DNA of 64,000 bases from Lithobates sylvaticus (GCA_028564925.1 CM053033.1:114734252-114798251); one strand, 5' to 3'. Positions 10,170 through 22,430 are shown, counted from the first letter of the stretch. Translations and numbers: made by a program. The notes: a model not told the origin generated them from the letters alone.

Positions 10170-10411
10170 TTAACCACTTCAATACTGGGCACTTTCACCC
10201 CCTTCCTGCCCAGGCAAATTTTCAGCTTTCAGCGTTGTCATACTTTGAATGACAATTGCGCGGTCATGCAATACTGTACCCAAGCAAAATGTATATAATT
10301 TTTTTTAGATAGAGCTTTGTTTTGGCAGTATTTATTCACCATCAAGTTTTTTATTTTTTGCTAAAGAAATGAAAAAAGACCGAAGATTTTGAAGGCACTG
10401 ATTTGCTTCAG

Positions 10412-10480
10412 TGATGGGCACTGGCAGACATCACTGATGGGCACTGGCAGACATCACTGATGGGCACTGGCAGACATTAC
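10412..10480. repeat. 23-bp tandem repeat, three copies
   Basis: The unit starts GATGGGCACTGGCAGACATC and is followed by ACT. Copies are near identical. It lies inside the TTAA element and has no coding frame. Confidence 0.85.
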
Positions 10481-10667
10481 TGATAGGGATGCACTGATCA
10501 TTGCACTGATTATCAATGCTGATCCCCCCTGTGAGGGAAGCCGCTTATCGGATTTCCTCTACTCATGTGCTAACATAACCAGGCACTTCCTATTTAAACT
10601 GTGATCATCTGTGATTGGACACAGCTGATCATATGGTAAAGAGCCTATGTCATAGACTCTTTACTGT

Positions 10668-11888
10668 TGTAGCAGAATCCCTGACCTCTTCCAGTCTAAT
10701 GCGAACCTTCAAGGCCAAAGATAGCTGACATCCTTCAATATGTGGTGGGGTGTGAGGCATAGTGGGTGCAAAGGTGGTAAAAGTCATTGGTCGCCAGACA
10801 CTTCTTGGATGTAAAAGAGGTTTTATTTTTTTGACAGTCTTTTTTTTTAATATTTTGCAAGGGAAAGAGGGTTAGGGCCAGGACACCCTTAAGTAGTTGC
10901 AATTTCAAATAGCAGACTCCGGGACTTCAACGGGAGGGCAGCCATACAGGGAAAGACCCCAGCAAGGTCCCACTTCTGCACATGCAGGATTGCTGTCTCC
11001 TGTGGCAACAGTACTTCAACAGTTCTTAATTCAAAGTAACAGTTCTCACCGCTGTACTATAATTTCTCCTTGTATTTCTTCAGCCCCCTGAGCTCCTGGT
11101 CTCTCACTAGACCCTCCGATTCACTGACTCTGAATCCTGTGAGTTCCTCAAGGCTTTTGCAGTGGTATCTCCCTCAAGCGTCACCCACGTTTCCCTGCTG
11201 GGTCCCTAGCTTGGCACTTTGGATACCTTCACGCTTCACCCCTGTTGACCGGCTTGGTCCCTAGCTTGGCACACAAGCCTGCTCTGCAAGCATCACCTCC
11301 ACTGGTTGGGTCCCTGACTTGATCACCACCTGAAGTTTCCCAATTCTCCACCATGCCCATTCGGTGAGAATACTGTTCCGGTACTTGCTTCAGTTACTCA
11401 CTGTTGTCCCTGGTAAAGGCGATTGGTCCCTTAGTGGCGACAGCTTCCATTCTACTTCCGACCATGACAGGTTCTCCGGCCGGCAGAACTGTCACTTTTG
11501 GTTGGACTGTAAGCTGCAGACCCAACCCTGTGCTGCCCTCTTACTTCTGGATAGGCCCTCACACAGCCTGGTAGCCTGATGCCCCTGGGCTAGGCCCAAT
11601 CTCTGGCCTAGCAGTCCAGAGAAGATGACACATGTCCACCCAGGCTCTCCCAGCAGGCAAAAGGATTGAGCAAAATCCATTCCCATTGGCTGAAATACTC
11701 CATATACCCATAACCTGACCTTGAGTTGTCCTTCTCAATCTAATACCTCCAAGTGCCTGGCAGAAGAGGAAAGTACATCCAAGTCAGACTTGGGGAAAAG
11801 TCAACGGATCCCTAGTAATTAACTACAGTAGCTACTCCTGACAAGGAATATGGCGGGGAGCCCCCTGACTAAACCCCAGGGCGCTACA
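10668..11888 (-). mobile_element. Solo-LTR-like fossil, family with TGTAGC...GCTACA ends
   Basis: A 1.22-kb block starts TGTAGCAG and ends GGGCGCTACA on the plus strand and is flanked by 4-bp duplications CTGT (10664-10667 and 11889-11892). TG...CA ends with a 4-bp duplication fit an LTR retroelement (Ty3/gypsy or retrovirus-like). The polyadenylation-type signal near 10825 is antisense, so the LTR points left. No internal coding region is present. Two similar elements occur at 18672 and 37558. Confidence 0.65.
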
Positions 11889-12050
11889 CTGTGATCGGAG
11901 ATGCGGTGTGTCTGAGCGACACACCGCACCACCAGTCGCCACGCTGTGTGCCTTGTTCTGAAGGACGTCATATACTGTAACGTCCAGTCAGAATAATTTA
12001 AACCACCGCCCGGCAGTAATTTTGCTATAGGCTGAGCAGGAAGTGTTTAA

Positions 12051-12775
12051 TCATATTTCTCTCTCTCAACTGAGATCTATTAGCCTAGGTTTTCTTAAAA
12101 TGCTCATAGATAAGAGGATGCCTCCCTTTCCACCCTGTTTTGGTCATATTGGGTGAGCAGCACCTCATGCGTATAGCCACCTTTAGAAAATAAAAACTGC
12201 AGTAAACAGCGACGAAGCCTGCCTGGTCTGTGAGGTCAGTACTACAATTGCTGATGATGTACTCCTCTTGGATCAATTGATCACTGTTTTGAGTTCTATT
12301 TGCAAAGCTCAGAACTAGATCATACCAATACTGTACAGCAGTTATTTTCTACCTGCCCTTACGCATAATATATCGGTTTCATCAGACTGTGCTGCTGCAA
12401 GTATGACTGCTTCCATCAATCCTCTGAATCGCTACACTAGAATTCTGTGGTGTGCTGTTTATCGATTCATTAATCCCCTGGAAGGTCAACAGGTTAAGCT
12501 AGTGCACTGTCCAGCTTTTATTCTACACTTTATTCTAGCTCTGTTTAATAATGGTTTTGGCAGTAAGACATTTTTTAAAGGTACATTCAATAGAATGAAA
12601 AAACAAAACCCTAGAGATGAATACAAGGGCACAGCCTACCTGCTCATTATTTCATAATTGTATTTGTGAATGAGCAACAGTCCACCACAGGCCCTTATGT
12701 TGGTAATATGGTGACCTGAAGACTTGGATTGGACTTGAGGATTTGGAAAACAAATTAATTGTATACTCCATGTAT
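12051..12775. other. Unassigned stretch
   Basis: About 720 bases with no recognised repeat, RNA or coding signal. Ordinary AT-rich sequence; possibly unique. Confidence 0.4.
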
Positions 12776-13023
12776 CATATTACATAGTCAGTTAAAAAAG
12801 GGCACAAGTCTGTCTAGTGCAGCCAATAAAAAAATAAATGGAATAAATGGAAAACCTCCATATACAGAATACTATATCCATAGTTGATTCAGAGAAAGGC
12901 AAAACAAAATCCTATAACGCATGATCCAATTTGTTCCAAAATCAATTCCTTCCTGATCCAGTTGACAATTGGATGTTCCTCAGATCAACAGTCCCTCGGG
13001 TTATATTTTCTATAAATGTTAAT
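12776..13023 (-). mobile_element. CR1 LINE 3' tail, antisense
   Basis: The plus strand runs TACATAGTCAGTTAAAAAAG, GTCTAGTGCAGCC, then GATTCAGAGAAAGGC, AATTCCTTCCTGATCC and TATAAATGTTAATCAC. This is the reverse complement of the CR1 3' end present in sense at 47344-47610 (AACATTTATAGG ... GATCAGGA ... GGATCAACTGTGG). No coding part remains. Confidence 0.75.
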
Positions 13024-13076
13024 CACTTAAAGACTGCCTATAGCAGTTTTACTGCTCTCCTGTGCAGAATCGCATA

Positions 13077-13335
13077 TACAGTGGGGAAAATAATTATTTG
13101 ATCTCCTGCAGATTTTGTAAGTTTGCCCACTTACAAAGAAATGAAGGGTCTATCATTTTATTATCATAGGTGTATTTTAAATGATAGAGACAGAATATCA
13201 ACCAAAAATCCAGAAAAAAAACTTAAAATAAATGCTGTAAATTAAGTTGCAGTTCAGTGAGTAATATAAGTATTTGATCCCCAAGCAAAACATGACTTAG
13301 TAGAGTAACCCTTGTTGGCAAGCACAGAGGTAAAT
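13077..13335 (+). mobile_element. Tc1/mariner-type transposon, left end only
   Basis: It starts at TA with CAGTGGGGAAAATAATTATT and continues with GATTTTGTAAGTTTGCCC and AGAGACAGAATATC. This is the well-known left end of a vertebrate Tc1-like family. The match stops near 13335; the transposase and right end are missing. Confidence 0.75.
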
Positions 13336-14023
13336 GTGATAACAGTTGGATGCCAACTGTAAAAACCCTGCGACAACACAAATAAATATTTTTTAGAAAT
13401 ATCAAAAATATATTTTAAAGCTGCTCCTTGAGTGAAGAAAGATATTTAGTTAAATTCTCCCAAAATGTGTACGTGTTGCAAGGGCGCTAATTAGTTAATA
13501 TTTAACAGTCTCTCATTGCTGAGTTTAAGGTTTCTCAGGAGAAAAAAACTAAAAACTAATATTTGAAGACACAAACGTTTGTGATATAGGGTGTACAAAA
13601 AGAGGTTTTAGTGATACAATAATATGCTGCAGACAAATTATATTTTATAGCCCTAAAAGGCTATGCATATAAAGTGCACAAATGAAAAAAACATGTGATA
13701 GTATATTTGTGAACACAAAGTGATAAAATCCAATCACCTGTTGCTGCACACAAGAGAAATCATCTAATCAATTGGTAATGCTGCAATTGCATTGTGAAAA
13801 AAACAACAACAATTTATATATATGTGAATACAAGCACATGTGTAAAAAAATTATATACGGTGAAAGTTCATAAATGAATATAGACGACCGATCCCACTCA
13901 TCAAGTGACACTTGATACAAATGATCCAACAGTCCAATTTTTAGCATAGATGGCAAGATAATGTAACGCTGATTTTCCAGAAAAACATTGCACACCTCCA
14001 CCACTTGATTATTGCATGCGACA
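13336..14023. other. Unassigned AT-rich stretch
   Basis: No coding or RNA gene was seen. The hAT at 14032 inserted at its right edge, and the sequence resumes after 15966. Confidence 0.4.
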
Positions 14024-14175
14024 CCCAAGAGCAGGGGCGTACCTAGTGCATTTGGCACCCGGGGCGGATCCTATATCTGGCACCCCCCCCCCCCCTTAAA
14101 ACGTAAAAACACCCCACTGTGCTCCCTGCATACCTCTGCATCCTTAAATATCTCTTTGTCACTACTGTGTACATT

Positions 14176-15050
14176 ACACACCCCCCTGCACCTCTGGACC
14201 CCTTTACATTACACAGCACCCTGCACCTCTAGACCCCTTTACATTACACAGCACCCCTTTACATTACACAGCACCCTGCACCTCTGGAGCCCTTTACATT
14301 ACACAGCACCCTGCACCTCTAGACCCCTTTACATTACACAGCACCTCTGGACCCCTTTACATTACAAAGCACCTCTGGACCCCTTTACATTACACAGCAC
14401 CCTGCACCTCTAGACCCCTTTACATTACACAGCACCATGCACCTCTAGACCCCTTTACATTACACAGCACCCTGCACCTCTAGACCCCTTTACATTACAC
14501 AGCACCTCTGGACCCCTTTTACATTACAAAGCACCTCTGGACCCCTTTACATTACAAAGCACCTCTGGACCCCTTTACATTACACAGCACCCTGCACCTC
14601 TAGACCCCTTTACATTACACAGCACCCTGCACCTCTAGACCCCTTTACATTACACATCACCATGCACCTCTAGACCCCTTTACATTACACAGCACCATGC
14701 ACCTCTAGACCCCTTTACATTACACAGCGCCCTGCACCTCTAGACCCCTTTACATTACACAGCACCTCTGGACCCCTTTACATTACAAAGCACCTCTGGA
14801 CCCCTTTACATTACAAAGCACCTCTGGACCCCTTTACATTACACAGCACCCTGCACCTCTAGACCCCTTTACATTACACAGCACCCTGCACCTCTAGACC
14901 CCTTTACATTACACATCACCATGCACCTCTAGACCCCTTTACATTACACAGCACCATGCACCTCTAGACCCCTTTACATTACACAGCGCCCCTGCACCTC
15001 TAGACCCCTTTACATTACACAGCACCCTGCATCTCTGGACACCTGTATGT
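14176..15050. repeat. Minisatellite, interleaved ~34- and ~28-bp units
   Basis: The core CCCCTTTACATTACACAGCA is repeated about 28 times, alternating with spacers CCCTGCACCTCTAGA or CCTCTGGA. Blocks of several units are themselves repeated (about 14360-14640 versus 14750-14950), so higher-order duplication has occurred. Confidence 0.9.
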
Positions 15051-15089
15051 TACACAGACACCCCCCCTAGCAGCTCTGGACCCCCTGCA

Positions 15090-15538
15090 TGTTACACAGA
15101 CCCGCCTACAATACAGACCCCCCCTACAATACAGACCCCCACCCCTGCACAACCCCCCTACAGTGCAGACCCCCCTTCAGTACAGACCCCCCTACAGTGG
15201 AGACGCCCCCTACAATGCAGAGCCCCCCCCCCCCCCCCTTTAGTACAGACCCCCCCTACAATGCAGACCCCCCTACTACAATGCAGACCCCCCCTTCAGT
15301 ACAGAGTTACCCCCCCCCCCCTTCAGTACAAACCCCCCCTTCAGTACAGACCCCCCCTACTACAATGCAGACCCCCCTTCAGTACAAACCCCCCTTCAGT
15401 ACAGACCCCCCCCCTACTACAATGCAGACCCCCGTGCAGTACAGAGTGACCCCCCCCCCCCCCCTTCAGTACAGACCCCCCTACTACAATGCAGACCCCC
15501 GTGCAGTACAGAGTGACCCCATCCTTCAGTACAGAATG

Positions 15539-15570
<32 letters not shown>

Positions 15571-15610
15571 TTCAGTAGAAATCCCCCCCCCCTTTAGTAC
15601 AGACCCCCCC
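15090..15610. repeat. C-rich degenerate tandem array
   Basis: Units of the type TACAGACCCCCC alternate with TACAATGCAGACCCCC, with long poly-C runs (about 15541-15570). Any frame through it is proline-rich and not credible as a gene. Confidence 0.85.
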
Positions 15611-16391
15611 TACAACCCATAATGTACCTACCTCCTCCCTCAGGTCAGGAGTGTCAGCGCGGGACACACAGCACTACAAGGAGGAGGGGGAGGCGGAGCC
15701 GGCGGCATCACTCTGCTCGGCTGAGATCAGAGCCACGGAGAGCCGCGGAGCGCGCCGAACACCCTCCCCCTCCTCTCACCTCACCTGCGCAGCCTGTCAC
15801 TCACCACGCCGCTGCGCCGCTGATGTGTTATATCAGCGCTCGGCGGCGGCGCGCTGTCCCCGCTTCCATCGCGGAGGGGGGCGCCGGCCTGGCACCCCCC
15901 CCAGTGTGTGGCACCCGGTGCGGCCCGCCCCCCCCGCACCCCCCTTAGTACGCCACTGCCCAAGAGAAGTGCTGATAAGTAATGTCTGCTTACCAGATTC
16001 CCTTGACCACCTTAATTAAAAAGTAGGTCAAAGGAGACTTGTACAGGATTGTGCCTGTTCACTTGAAGGTAATATGTACTTAGGTCGATCTCCACCACTC
16101 CAACTCACATAGGGTATATGAAAGGGCAAAAAGAATACTATATAGTGTGATATTGCTTTTATTAAAAATATGTTAAAAAACAAATCTGCCAAATGGCTCC
16201 TTACATTAGGTGGTGCCCGACCCGGCACTGGGGTTGCCCGCTTGGGATAGAAGCTATTATATTGAATTTCGCTGGCCGTTGGAATTTCCAATGCAAAGAC
16301 TTCATCTGCAGAGCCACGGCTTCAGCGTGCGTTCCAGCAGGGGGATCGGAAGGACCACGGCGCCCGGATATGGCGTCACAAGTAAAACAGA

Positions 16392-16505
16392 AAGTGTGAC
16401 CAGGTACCGCCTCGACGTACGTTTCGTATGTCTTACGTCATCAGGACGCTTCCTGATGACGTAAGACATACGAAACGTACGTCGAGGCGGTACCTGGTCA
16501 CACTT
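16392..16505 (+). ncRNA. Perfect 55-nt palindrome with hammerhead-ribozyme-like core
   Basis: Bases 16392-16446 and 16451-16505 are exact reverse complements around a 4-nt loop CGCT. On the plus strand 16445-16490 reads helix I CGCTTC, core CTGATGA, stem II GTA/TAC, GAAAC, a tiny stem III, cleavage-type triplet GTC, then GAGGCG, which pairs with CGCTTC over six positions (one G-U). Because of the palindrome the same motif is on the minus strand. One extra base separates CTGATGA from stem II relative to the classic fold, so activity is uncertain. It may instead be an inverted dimer of a repeat end. Confidence 0.5.
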
Positions 16506-16650
16506 GCTCCAGGCACGCCTATTGGCTCTGGGAACATGCTTCGGGCGCATGCCTACAATAGTGTCTTAAAGAGCCGACGTACACCTACGGCGATTTGCGC
16601 AGCCATGCCAACCTGCCGCAGTTTAAACTGCGGCTGGTTGGCTACCGGTT

Positions 16651-16775
16651 AAGGTCATGGAGTGGTATAGTCAGTCTCCAGACCTTAATCCTATAGAAAA
16701 TTTAAGGAGGGAGCTGAAACTTCGAGTTGCCAAGTGACAGCCAAAAAACCTTTAGGATTTGGTGATCTGAAAAAA
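16651..16775 (+). pseudogene. Tc1 transposase C-terminal fragment
   Basis: The plus strand reads [20 protein letters not shown], the canonical Tc1 block that holds the last acidic catalytic residue (E of PIEN). The frame is interrupted by stops soon after (LRVAK, stop). Only about 40 codons are left; no terminal repeat is seen. Confidence 0.85.
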
Positions 16776-16779
16776 GAGT

Positions 16780-17122
16780 GGACAGTGGATACTGTCCGCT
16801 GTGTACTGCGCATGCGCAGTACACATGACAGGCAGATTACGAAAATAGCCGAAGATGAATGGCGCCTGCGCCGTGAGTCCAGGTTCAAGCCCCACCATCC
16901 AAGTGGACATGGAGTTAGAATAAAAAAGAGCCGAGCGAATCGAGCCCGCAAGGGGCCCTCTAAGTTTGTGTAGCCCTATGTCCACTTGGATGGTGGGGCT
17001 TGCTCCTCGACTCACGGCCAGGCGCCGTTCTTCTTCTGAGATTTTCCGAATCTCCTTGTCCTCCGTACTGCGCAAGCGCTGCGCCTGCGCAGTGCGGCCC
17101 AGACACTTTTCGATAGCCGGAC
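16780..17122. mobile_element. CpG-rich inverted-repeat MITE
   Basis: The left half (TACTGTCCGC, TACTGCGCATGCGCAGTAC, CCACCATCCAAGTGGACAT) is repeated in inverted form on the right (ATGTCCACTTGGATGGTGG, TACTGCGCAAGCGC, TTTTCGATAGCC). A second copy of the family is at about 33053-33346. It has no credible coding frame; it interrupts the Tc1 remnant. Confidence 0.7.
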
Positions 17123-18671
17123 TTTTTTTTGACAGAACACCGGCAGGGGACAGATGCAGCAACCGCCTAGGTAGGTATGATTCTGCAAAAAAAAAAAAAG
17201 CTCATACTTCTCTCTTAACACAGAGGTCCAGCCAGCCCATTTTTTTTTTTCTCAATAAAAACCTGACAGAGGTTCTGAACCTTCCCAGCTCTTTTCAAGA
17301 TTTAAAATCCTTGTTTGCCTGGAGTTTACTTTAAGTTCCTATATTGCTTTCAGGACTCTCCTGTTCATGATTTACACGTCCCAACATCCCCAGGCAGCTA
17401 GGGTAAATGTTTTTTTGCATAGTCAACTCTAAAAATTGGTATACAATAACATTTGTGTGTATCTGTTGTTAAATTAGCTATAATAAATACATTTCCCTAC
17501 CAGGGTCTTGTATGATGCCTGCGATTACAGGTAGCAGTACCAGAGTGCAGGTCACTTGCTTTTCCCGTATTTTGCACGCAGACACTGCTTGGCGTCCCAA
17601 GGGTTTGGTTGCCCAGCATCTCGTGAATTATTCTTGAAGATGCCTCGCTCACTTTGCTTTGAAGCCCTGACCTCCCACCCTGGTAATGACTTTATATCCT
17701 TTTATTAACTCTGCATGTATATTTATAGCAATTTATTCCCTGTCAGCAGTGTGGGGAATGCTCCTCTGTACGTCCCAGGCTGTCTGTCTCTCTTTTATGC
17801 TATGTCTTTGTCCCTGTCTTTCCCTGTGCTTATTTCTCTTTACTCTGTATAAATAAGTAACTCAACCCGAAAAACCTCACAAACTAATGCAATGTCTTCA
17901 GGTTTCTTAACTTTTCTCTCAATCACCCTGTGTTTTCTTTAAGTGCATTTTCATATGTCAGTATCCTCCCCCGTTTTGTCGTCTCTCGATTTAATACCAC
18001 GCTTTTCGATTTCTCTACTTCAAAGGAAAACACCACTTTTACTGCTTTGACTGCAGCAAAAATTTTTTTATATATTATGTATAGGTGAGAAACGACCATG
18101 CGAGTTTTAGGTATGTGTGACCTGGCAGTAAAGAAATAAATGGGTTGCTTTCTGTGTCCTTATTGGTCCAATTCTCTTGCAGGCTTCCGTTGGAAGACCA
18201 CTCTCTGCTGCAGGTCTTTTTGGTGCTGCTAGAGTGGTCTGGGATCTGCCCCTGCACAATATCATTGGTCACCCACTGGTCCAGTTTGCGGCTTACTGCC
18301 TGCCCTATATTGGACGCTGACTTGCAAAGAATGTGGTGACAGCCAGGAGGCGTGCGCACAGGGTGTACCGGATGTGCCTGGGCACACCCTAATCACCCCA
18401 TGCACATTAGCATTATTGCTCTGTGTGTTCTAGCAGGAAGATGGGAAAGATCTCCATCTTGCTGGCTATGCTCTAAGAGAAGTCTCTTCTCTTTCACTGT
18501 GCCAGCAGGGAGATTCATCTCCCTGTCTGCGCCATATAAATGTAGACACACATGTGCTTGAGGTTTTGGGTTTTAATGTAATTGGCTGCGCACACCTTTG
18601 GTCAGGAGGAATAAGTAGGCTCCAAGGCAGTGAAGGTGCCCTCGAGCTACTATTCCAGAACGAAAGCCAAT
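17123..18671. other. Unassigned stretch
   Basis: About 1.5 kb without a recognised gene. It contains poly-A/poly-T runs at 17185 and 17240. Near 18350-18390 there is a GTGTGCC/GGCACACCC-rich block that looks repetitive. No open frame here resembles a known protein. Confidence 0.35.
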
Positions 18672-19960
18672 TGTAGAGGCGTGTTGCCACTAGTTACTAA
18701 CATCCACCATATCACCCTGCTGCCAGACCTCCATATATCACCTCTGAGACAATGAACAGTCATTTGCTTTGTTTTGTTTTTGTTTATTGGGGGGATATAA
18801 CTGGGTTGGGGAAAGGGTATATGGGATACCCATAGATCAAATTACTTTGCCATCATACTTATCAATTAGAACTTTGTTTGAGACTTGAAGAAATGATGCA
18901 CATGTATAACATCTACAGTCTCTTCCCTGCATCTCCATGTGGATTATTGCTCCTTCTCTGCGCAACTCCTGCAGACTATTGCTCCCAGGGATCCTTCTCT
19001 CCTGCACAAACTTATTCTGTAGCACATTATGTTTCTTGTCACATCCTCTTCTATATGCAAAAGAACCCACTCTGAATAGTTTCTAATGCTGACTCTGGTT
19101 GCTGCTACTAGGCCAGAGGCCTGCAGTACATCACCCCGGAGGCCTAGTAGTTCAATAGCATGTGCTGAACGGTGCACTACTGTTCCCAGCCAGCCCAGCT
19201 TGCAAATCCTGCGCCCTCAGGCCACATCGATTTTACACTATTCCCCACAGTCTCTCTTCTGCTCCAGGACTCATCTATGACCGTGTAATGATGAGGACTT
19301 CATCCATGACCGTGTAAGGATGAAGTTCCCTCACAGACTCCCTGGCATGTCTCCACATCCAGCACTCCACTTTGGTACACTCACCAACCTTTCTCTGCCC
19401 CAAATAACTTAACCAGACCGTATGTTTCCGACAGCTTCTCCTGCCCCCCGGCTCCAGAAACTCCTCATCAATGACCTTGTAATGAGGACTTCACCCATGA
19501 CGTGTAAGGGTGAAGCTCCTTCACAGCTCTCCTGGGCCTCCTCCCGCGATCTGCGCACCCCCCCCCCCAGATGGGGTGCCTTCCTGCTGCTGTCTAGTAC
19601 TCTTTTCTCCACTTCTCTCGGCCGACAACTCCTCCCAGTGGCCTGTTACCACAGCTTATATGGGAGGCCTGTCCCCTGCCAATTCCAGTTGGGAATTGGT
19701 CAGGGCTCCTCATATGAGCTGCCTGCCATTCCAGTCCCAGGCCCTGCCCCTCTTCCAGAACATTCTCACTGGAAGCAGGGGAGGTGCCTCAGAACCAAAG
19801 TACAGGTGGTCACACCCACTGCTACACTAACCACTCCCTGCCCCCAGATCAAAAACAAACAGGCCTAGCTTGCAGCATAGGCTTGCCTAAATTTACCTGT
19901 ACTGACAGAAACTACCAAAAATCCTCACTCTAGCACCTACCTATGGTAGAGGGTGCTACA
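18672..19960 (-). mobile_element. Solo-LTR-like fossil, TGTAG...CTACA ends
   Basis: A 1.29-kb block starts TGTAGAGG and ends GGGTGCTACA with 4-bp duplications CAAT (18668-18671 and 19961-19964). An antisense polyadenylation-type signal lies near 18783, so the LTR points left. Its ends and duplication length match the elements at 10668 and 37558. No internal region is present. Confidence 0.65.
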
Positions 19961-19964
19961 CAAT

Positions 19965-21170
19965 TTTTATCTGAAGAAAGAAGCCTGATTGGCTCCTGGA
20001 TCTGTCCCACCCATTCCCTTTGTGCAGGAGATTATAGTAAAATGAAGTCAGGACAGGTTCTGGTACTTAGAAAATCTGCATTTAAAATATAGTTTATTAT
20101 TTTAATTAATATATAAACTGTCACAATCTGTATTTTTCTGTTTCAGTCATTGTTATTAGTTACAGAAACATACAATTTAGAATATGTTTTATCATTGTTG
20201 AGGCTATCAAAAATGGTTAAGGCACACAGTAGTATCAAAATCGAGGAATACCAGTATAGTCCCATATCTCAATCTGGTAGTACTCACAACTGTTGAGCTA
20301 TAGTCCACAGTTTCGATAACCACCAGTCTTTACTCAAAAGGAAGAAAAAGCATGCATATAAGAAAACAGAGGGAAAAACAAATGATTGAACTACATTGAA
20401 AACCGTCTGAAGCTCTATGCAGAGCAGGCACGCTTGCTTGCACCAGTCCTTCCACCGCACAGTACAGCAAGTATAACCCTTTCCAGGAGTCCACCAGAAG
20501 CGAGGGACTAACCCTGGAAAACAAACCCAGAGTGAACCCATCAAAAATATTAACAATGTAAATATTAAGCTAGAACAGGTTTCATACTGTGATAAACAAC
20601 CGATGGGACCAAAAGTCGGAATATAGGACCCATCATTATTAAGAGCAATTTAGAATAAGTCTCAAAAGAGCAAAAGCAGGAAAAGAAAAGAAGAGAAGAG
20701 GGAAAAGGGGAGAAGGAGAGAACCCCTAAGTATCCAGTACCTGTAAATATTTTGTCAAATAGCGGTTATTTATCCCTTAAGATGCAATCTGTATTTTTAT
20801 AGGCAAGCATTTTTATTGATACTTGGTTTCTGTACAAAAGGGCCCAGATAGTCACAAAATAAAAGGTGAGTCTCCCCACATGTGCCATATCTCCCCCTTA
20901 TAGCAGCTGCACAAACAATCTGTCCATTTATGAGTAGATATGGAAGAAAAAGCTGCACCTCTCTTCTTCAAGGGAAAATATATCTGTTGATTAAACTCAA
21001 GGGTACAGATAATAGGCAAGGCATCAGCATTTAAAGTATTGTCTCATTGATCTGGTAGAGAGGACATCACAGTATAAATGTAGAATTATCTGTACATTTT
21101 TAATGTGATTGGAATACAGAATTAATTTAAAGCAGAGTTTGCCTACATTTATTAGCTCTTTCCACAAGTG
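19965..21170. other. Unassigned stretch
   Basis: About 1.2 kb, AT-rich, with a purine-rich tract at 20665-20725. No gene or named repeat recognised. The hAT fold-back inserted at its right edge. Confidence 0.35.
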
Positions 21171-22310
21171 GTGGTGAGTAGGGATGAGCCGAACACCCCC
21201 CCGTTCGGCTCGCACCAGAACCCGCGAACGGACCTAAAGTCGGTGCGAGCTTTAGAACCCTATTAGTTATAATGGATGCGAACGTTCGAAATTAAAAGTG
21301 CTCATTTTAAAGGCTAATATGCATGTTAATGTCATAAAAAGTGTTTGGGGACCTGGGTCCTGCCCCAGGGGACATGTATCAATGCAAAAATTTTTTTTAA
21401 AAACGGCCGTTTTTTCAGGAGCAGTGATTTTAATAATGCTTAAATTGAAACAATAAAAGTGTAATATTCCTTTAAATTTCGTACCTGGGGGGTGTCTATA
21501 GTATGCCTGTAAAGGGGCGCATGTTTCCCGTGTTTAGAACTGTCTCTGCGCAAAGTGTCATTTTTGAAAGTAAAAAAGCTATTTAAAATCACTCGCGGCT
21601 AATGTTAATTCACGGCTCCCGTAACACAGAGAACAGTGATTCATTGAAACTCATTCATAAAAAAAAGTCATTGATAAAAAAAAAAAAAAATTAAAAAAAA
21701 AAAGCGTAGGGGTCCCCCCAAATTCAATAACCAGGCCCTTCAGGTCTGGGATGGATATTAAGGGGGATCCCAGCCAAAAAAAAAAAAAAAAAATGGCGTA
21801 GGGTCCCCCTCAAAATCCATACCAGACCCTTGAGGTCTGGTATGGATTTTAAGGGGAACCCTAGCCAAAAAAAATGGCGTGGGGTCCCCTCAAAATCCAT
21901 ACCAGACCCTTATCCGAGCACGCAACCTGGCAGGCCGCAGGAAAAGAGGGGGGGACGAGAGCGGCCCCCCCTCTCGCCTGAACCGTACCAGGCCACATGC
22001 CCTCAACATTGGGAGGATGCTTTGGGGGTCTAAGACCCCTAAAGCACCTTGTCCCCATGTTGATTAGGACAAGGGCCTCTTCCCCACAACCCTGGCCGGT
22101 GGTTGTGGGGGTCTGCGGGCGGGGGGCTTATCGGAATCTGGAAGCCCCCTTTAACAAGGGGACCCCCAGATCCCGGCCCCCCCCCTGTGTGAAATGGTAA
22201 GGGGGTACAAAAGTACCCCTACCATTTCACCAAAAAAGTGGCAAAAATGGTAAAAAGGACAGGAGACAGTCTTTGACAATTCCTTTATTAAAATCTTCTT
22301 TCTTCTTTCT

Positions 22311-22430
22311 TCATCCTTCGGATTCTTCATCTTCTCCTTCCTTCATCTTCTTCCATCTTCTTCTTCCATTTTCTTCTTCCTCCGATCCGCTTCTTCTTGC
22401 GCTGGTCTTCTCGTCCTTCTCGTCCGGCAT
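22311..22430 (-). CDS. Short charged ORF on left arm of the hAT fold-back
   Basis: The mirror copy of 22761-22880: 39 codons beginning MPDEKDEKTSARRSGSEEE and ending with an EDEESEG-type tail, where the right arm has EDEETEG. An AATAAA in this direction sits at 22284-22289. Same caution: charged low-complexity peptide without a recognised domain. Confidence 0.3.
   Translation of the reverse strand: MPDEKDEKTSARRSGSEEEENGRRRWKKMKEGEDEESEG

Larger units (their letters stand above)
10170..12050. mobile_element. TTAA-flanked non-autonomous element (piggyBac-like), split
   Basis: It begins TTAACCACTTCAATACTGGGC and ends GGAAGTGTTTAA, both at TTAA. The internal block TGACAATTGCGCGGTC and the phrase that recurs at 43.1, 50.2 and 62.6 kb define a frog family. 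A 23-bp unit (GATGGGCACTGGCAGACATC plus ACT) is tandemly repeated three times at about 10412-10480. An LTR-type fossil occupies 10668-11888. TTAA target sites suggest piggyBac, but no transposase is present. Confidence 0.7.
14032..15958. mobile_element. hAT-type element carrying two minisatellites
   Basis: The ends are CAGGGGCGTACCTA and TTAGTACGCCACTG, inverted to each other, with perfect 8-bp duplications CCCAAGAG (14024-14031 and 15959-15966). Just inside both ends the phrase GGCACCCGG recurs. The interior is mostly tandem repeats (14176-15050 and 15090-15610) followed by a CpG-rich block (15640-15900). No transposase is visible. The long open frames across it come from C-rich tandem repeats. 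Confidence 0.85.

Noticed and set aside
14012-14413. 133-codon open frame with repeated LHYTAPCTSRP-type units
   Set aside because: Pure translation of the minisatellite inside the hAT element.
15089-15622. 177-codon proline/threonine-rich open frame
   Set aside because: It runs through a C-rich tandem array; the absence of stops is a result of composition.
15640-15900. CpG island of a host promoter
   Set aside because: It lies within exact hAT ends and target duplications; more likely part of the transposon.
18350-18670. Short open frames beside the GTGTGCC-rich block
   Set aside because: No similarity to known proteins; composition and phrases suggest a dispersed repeat that I could not name.
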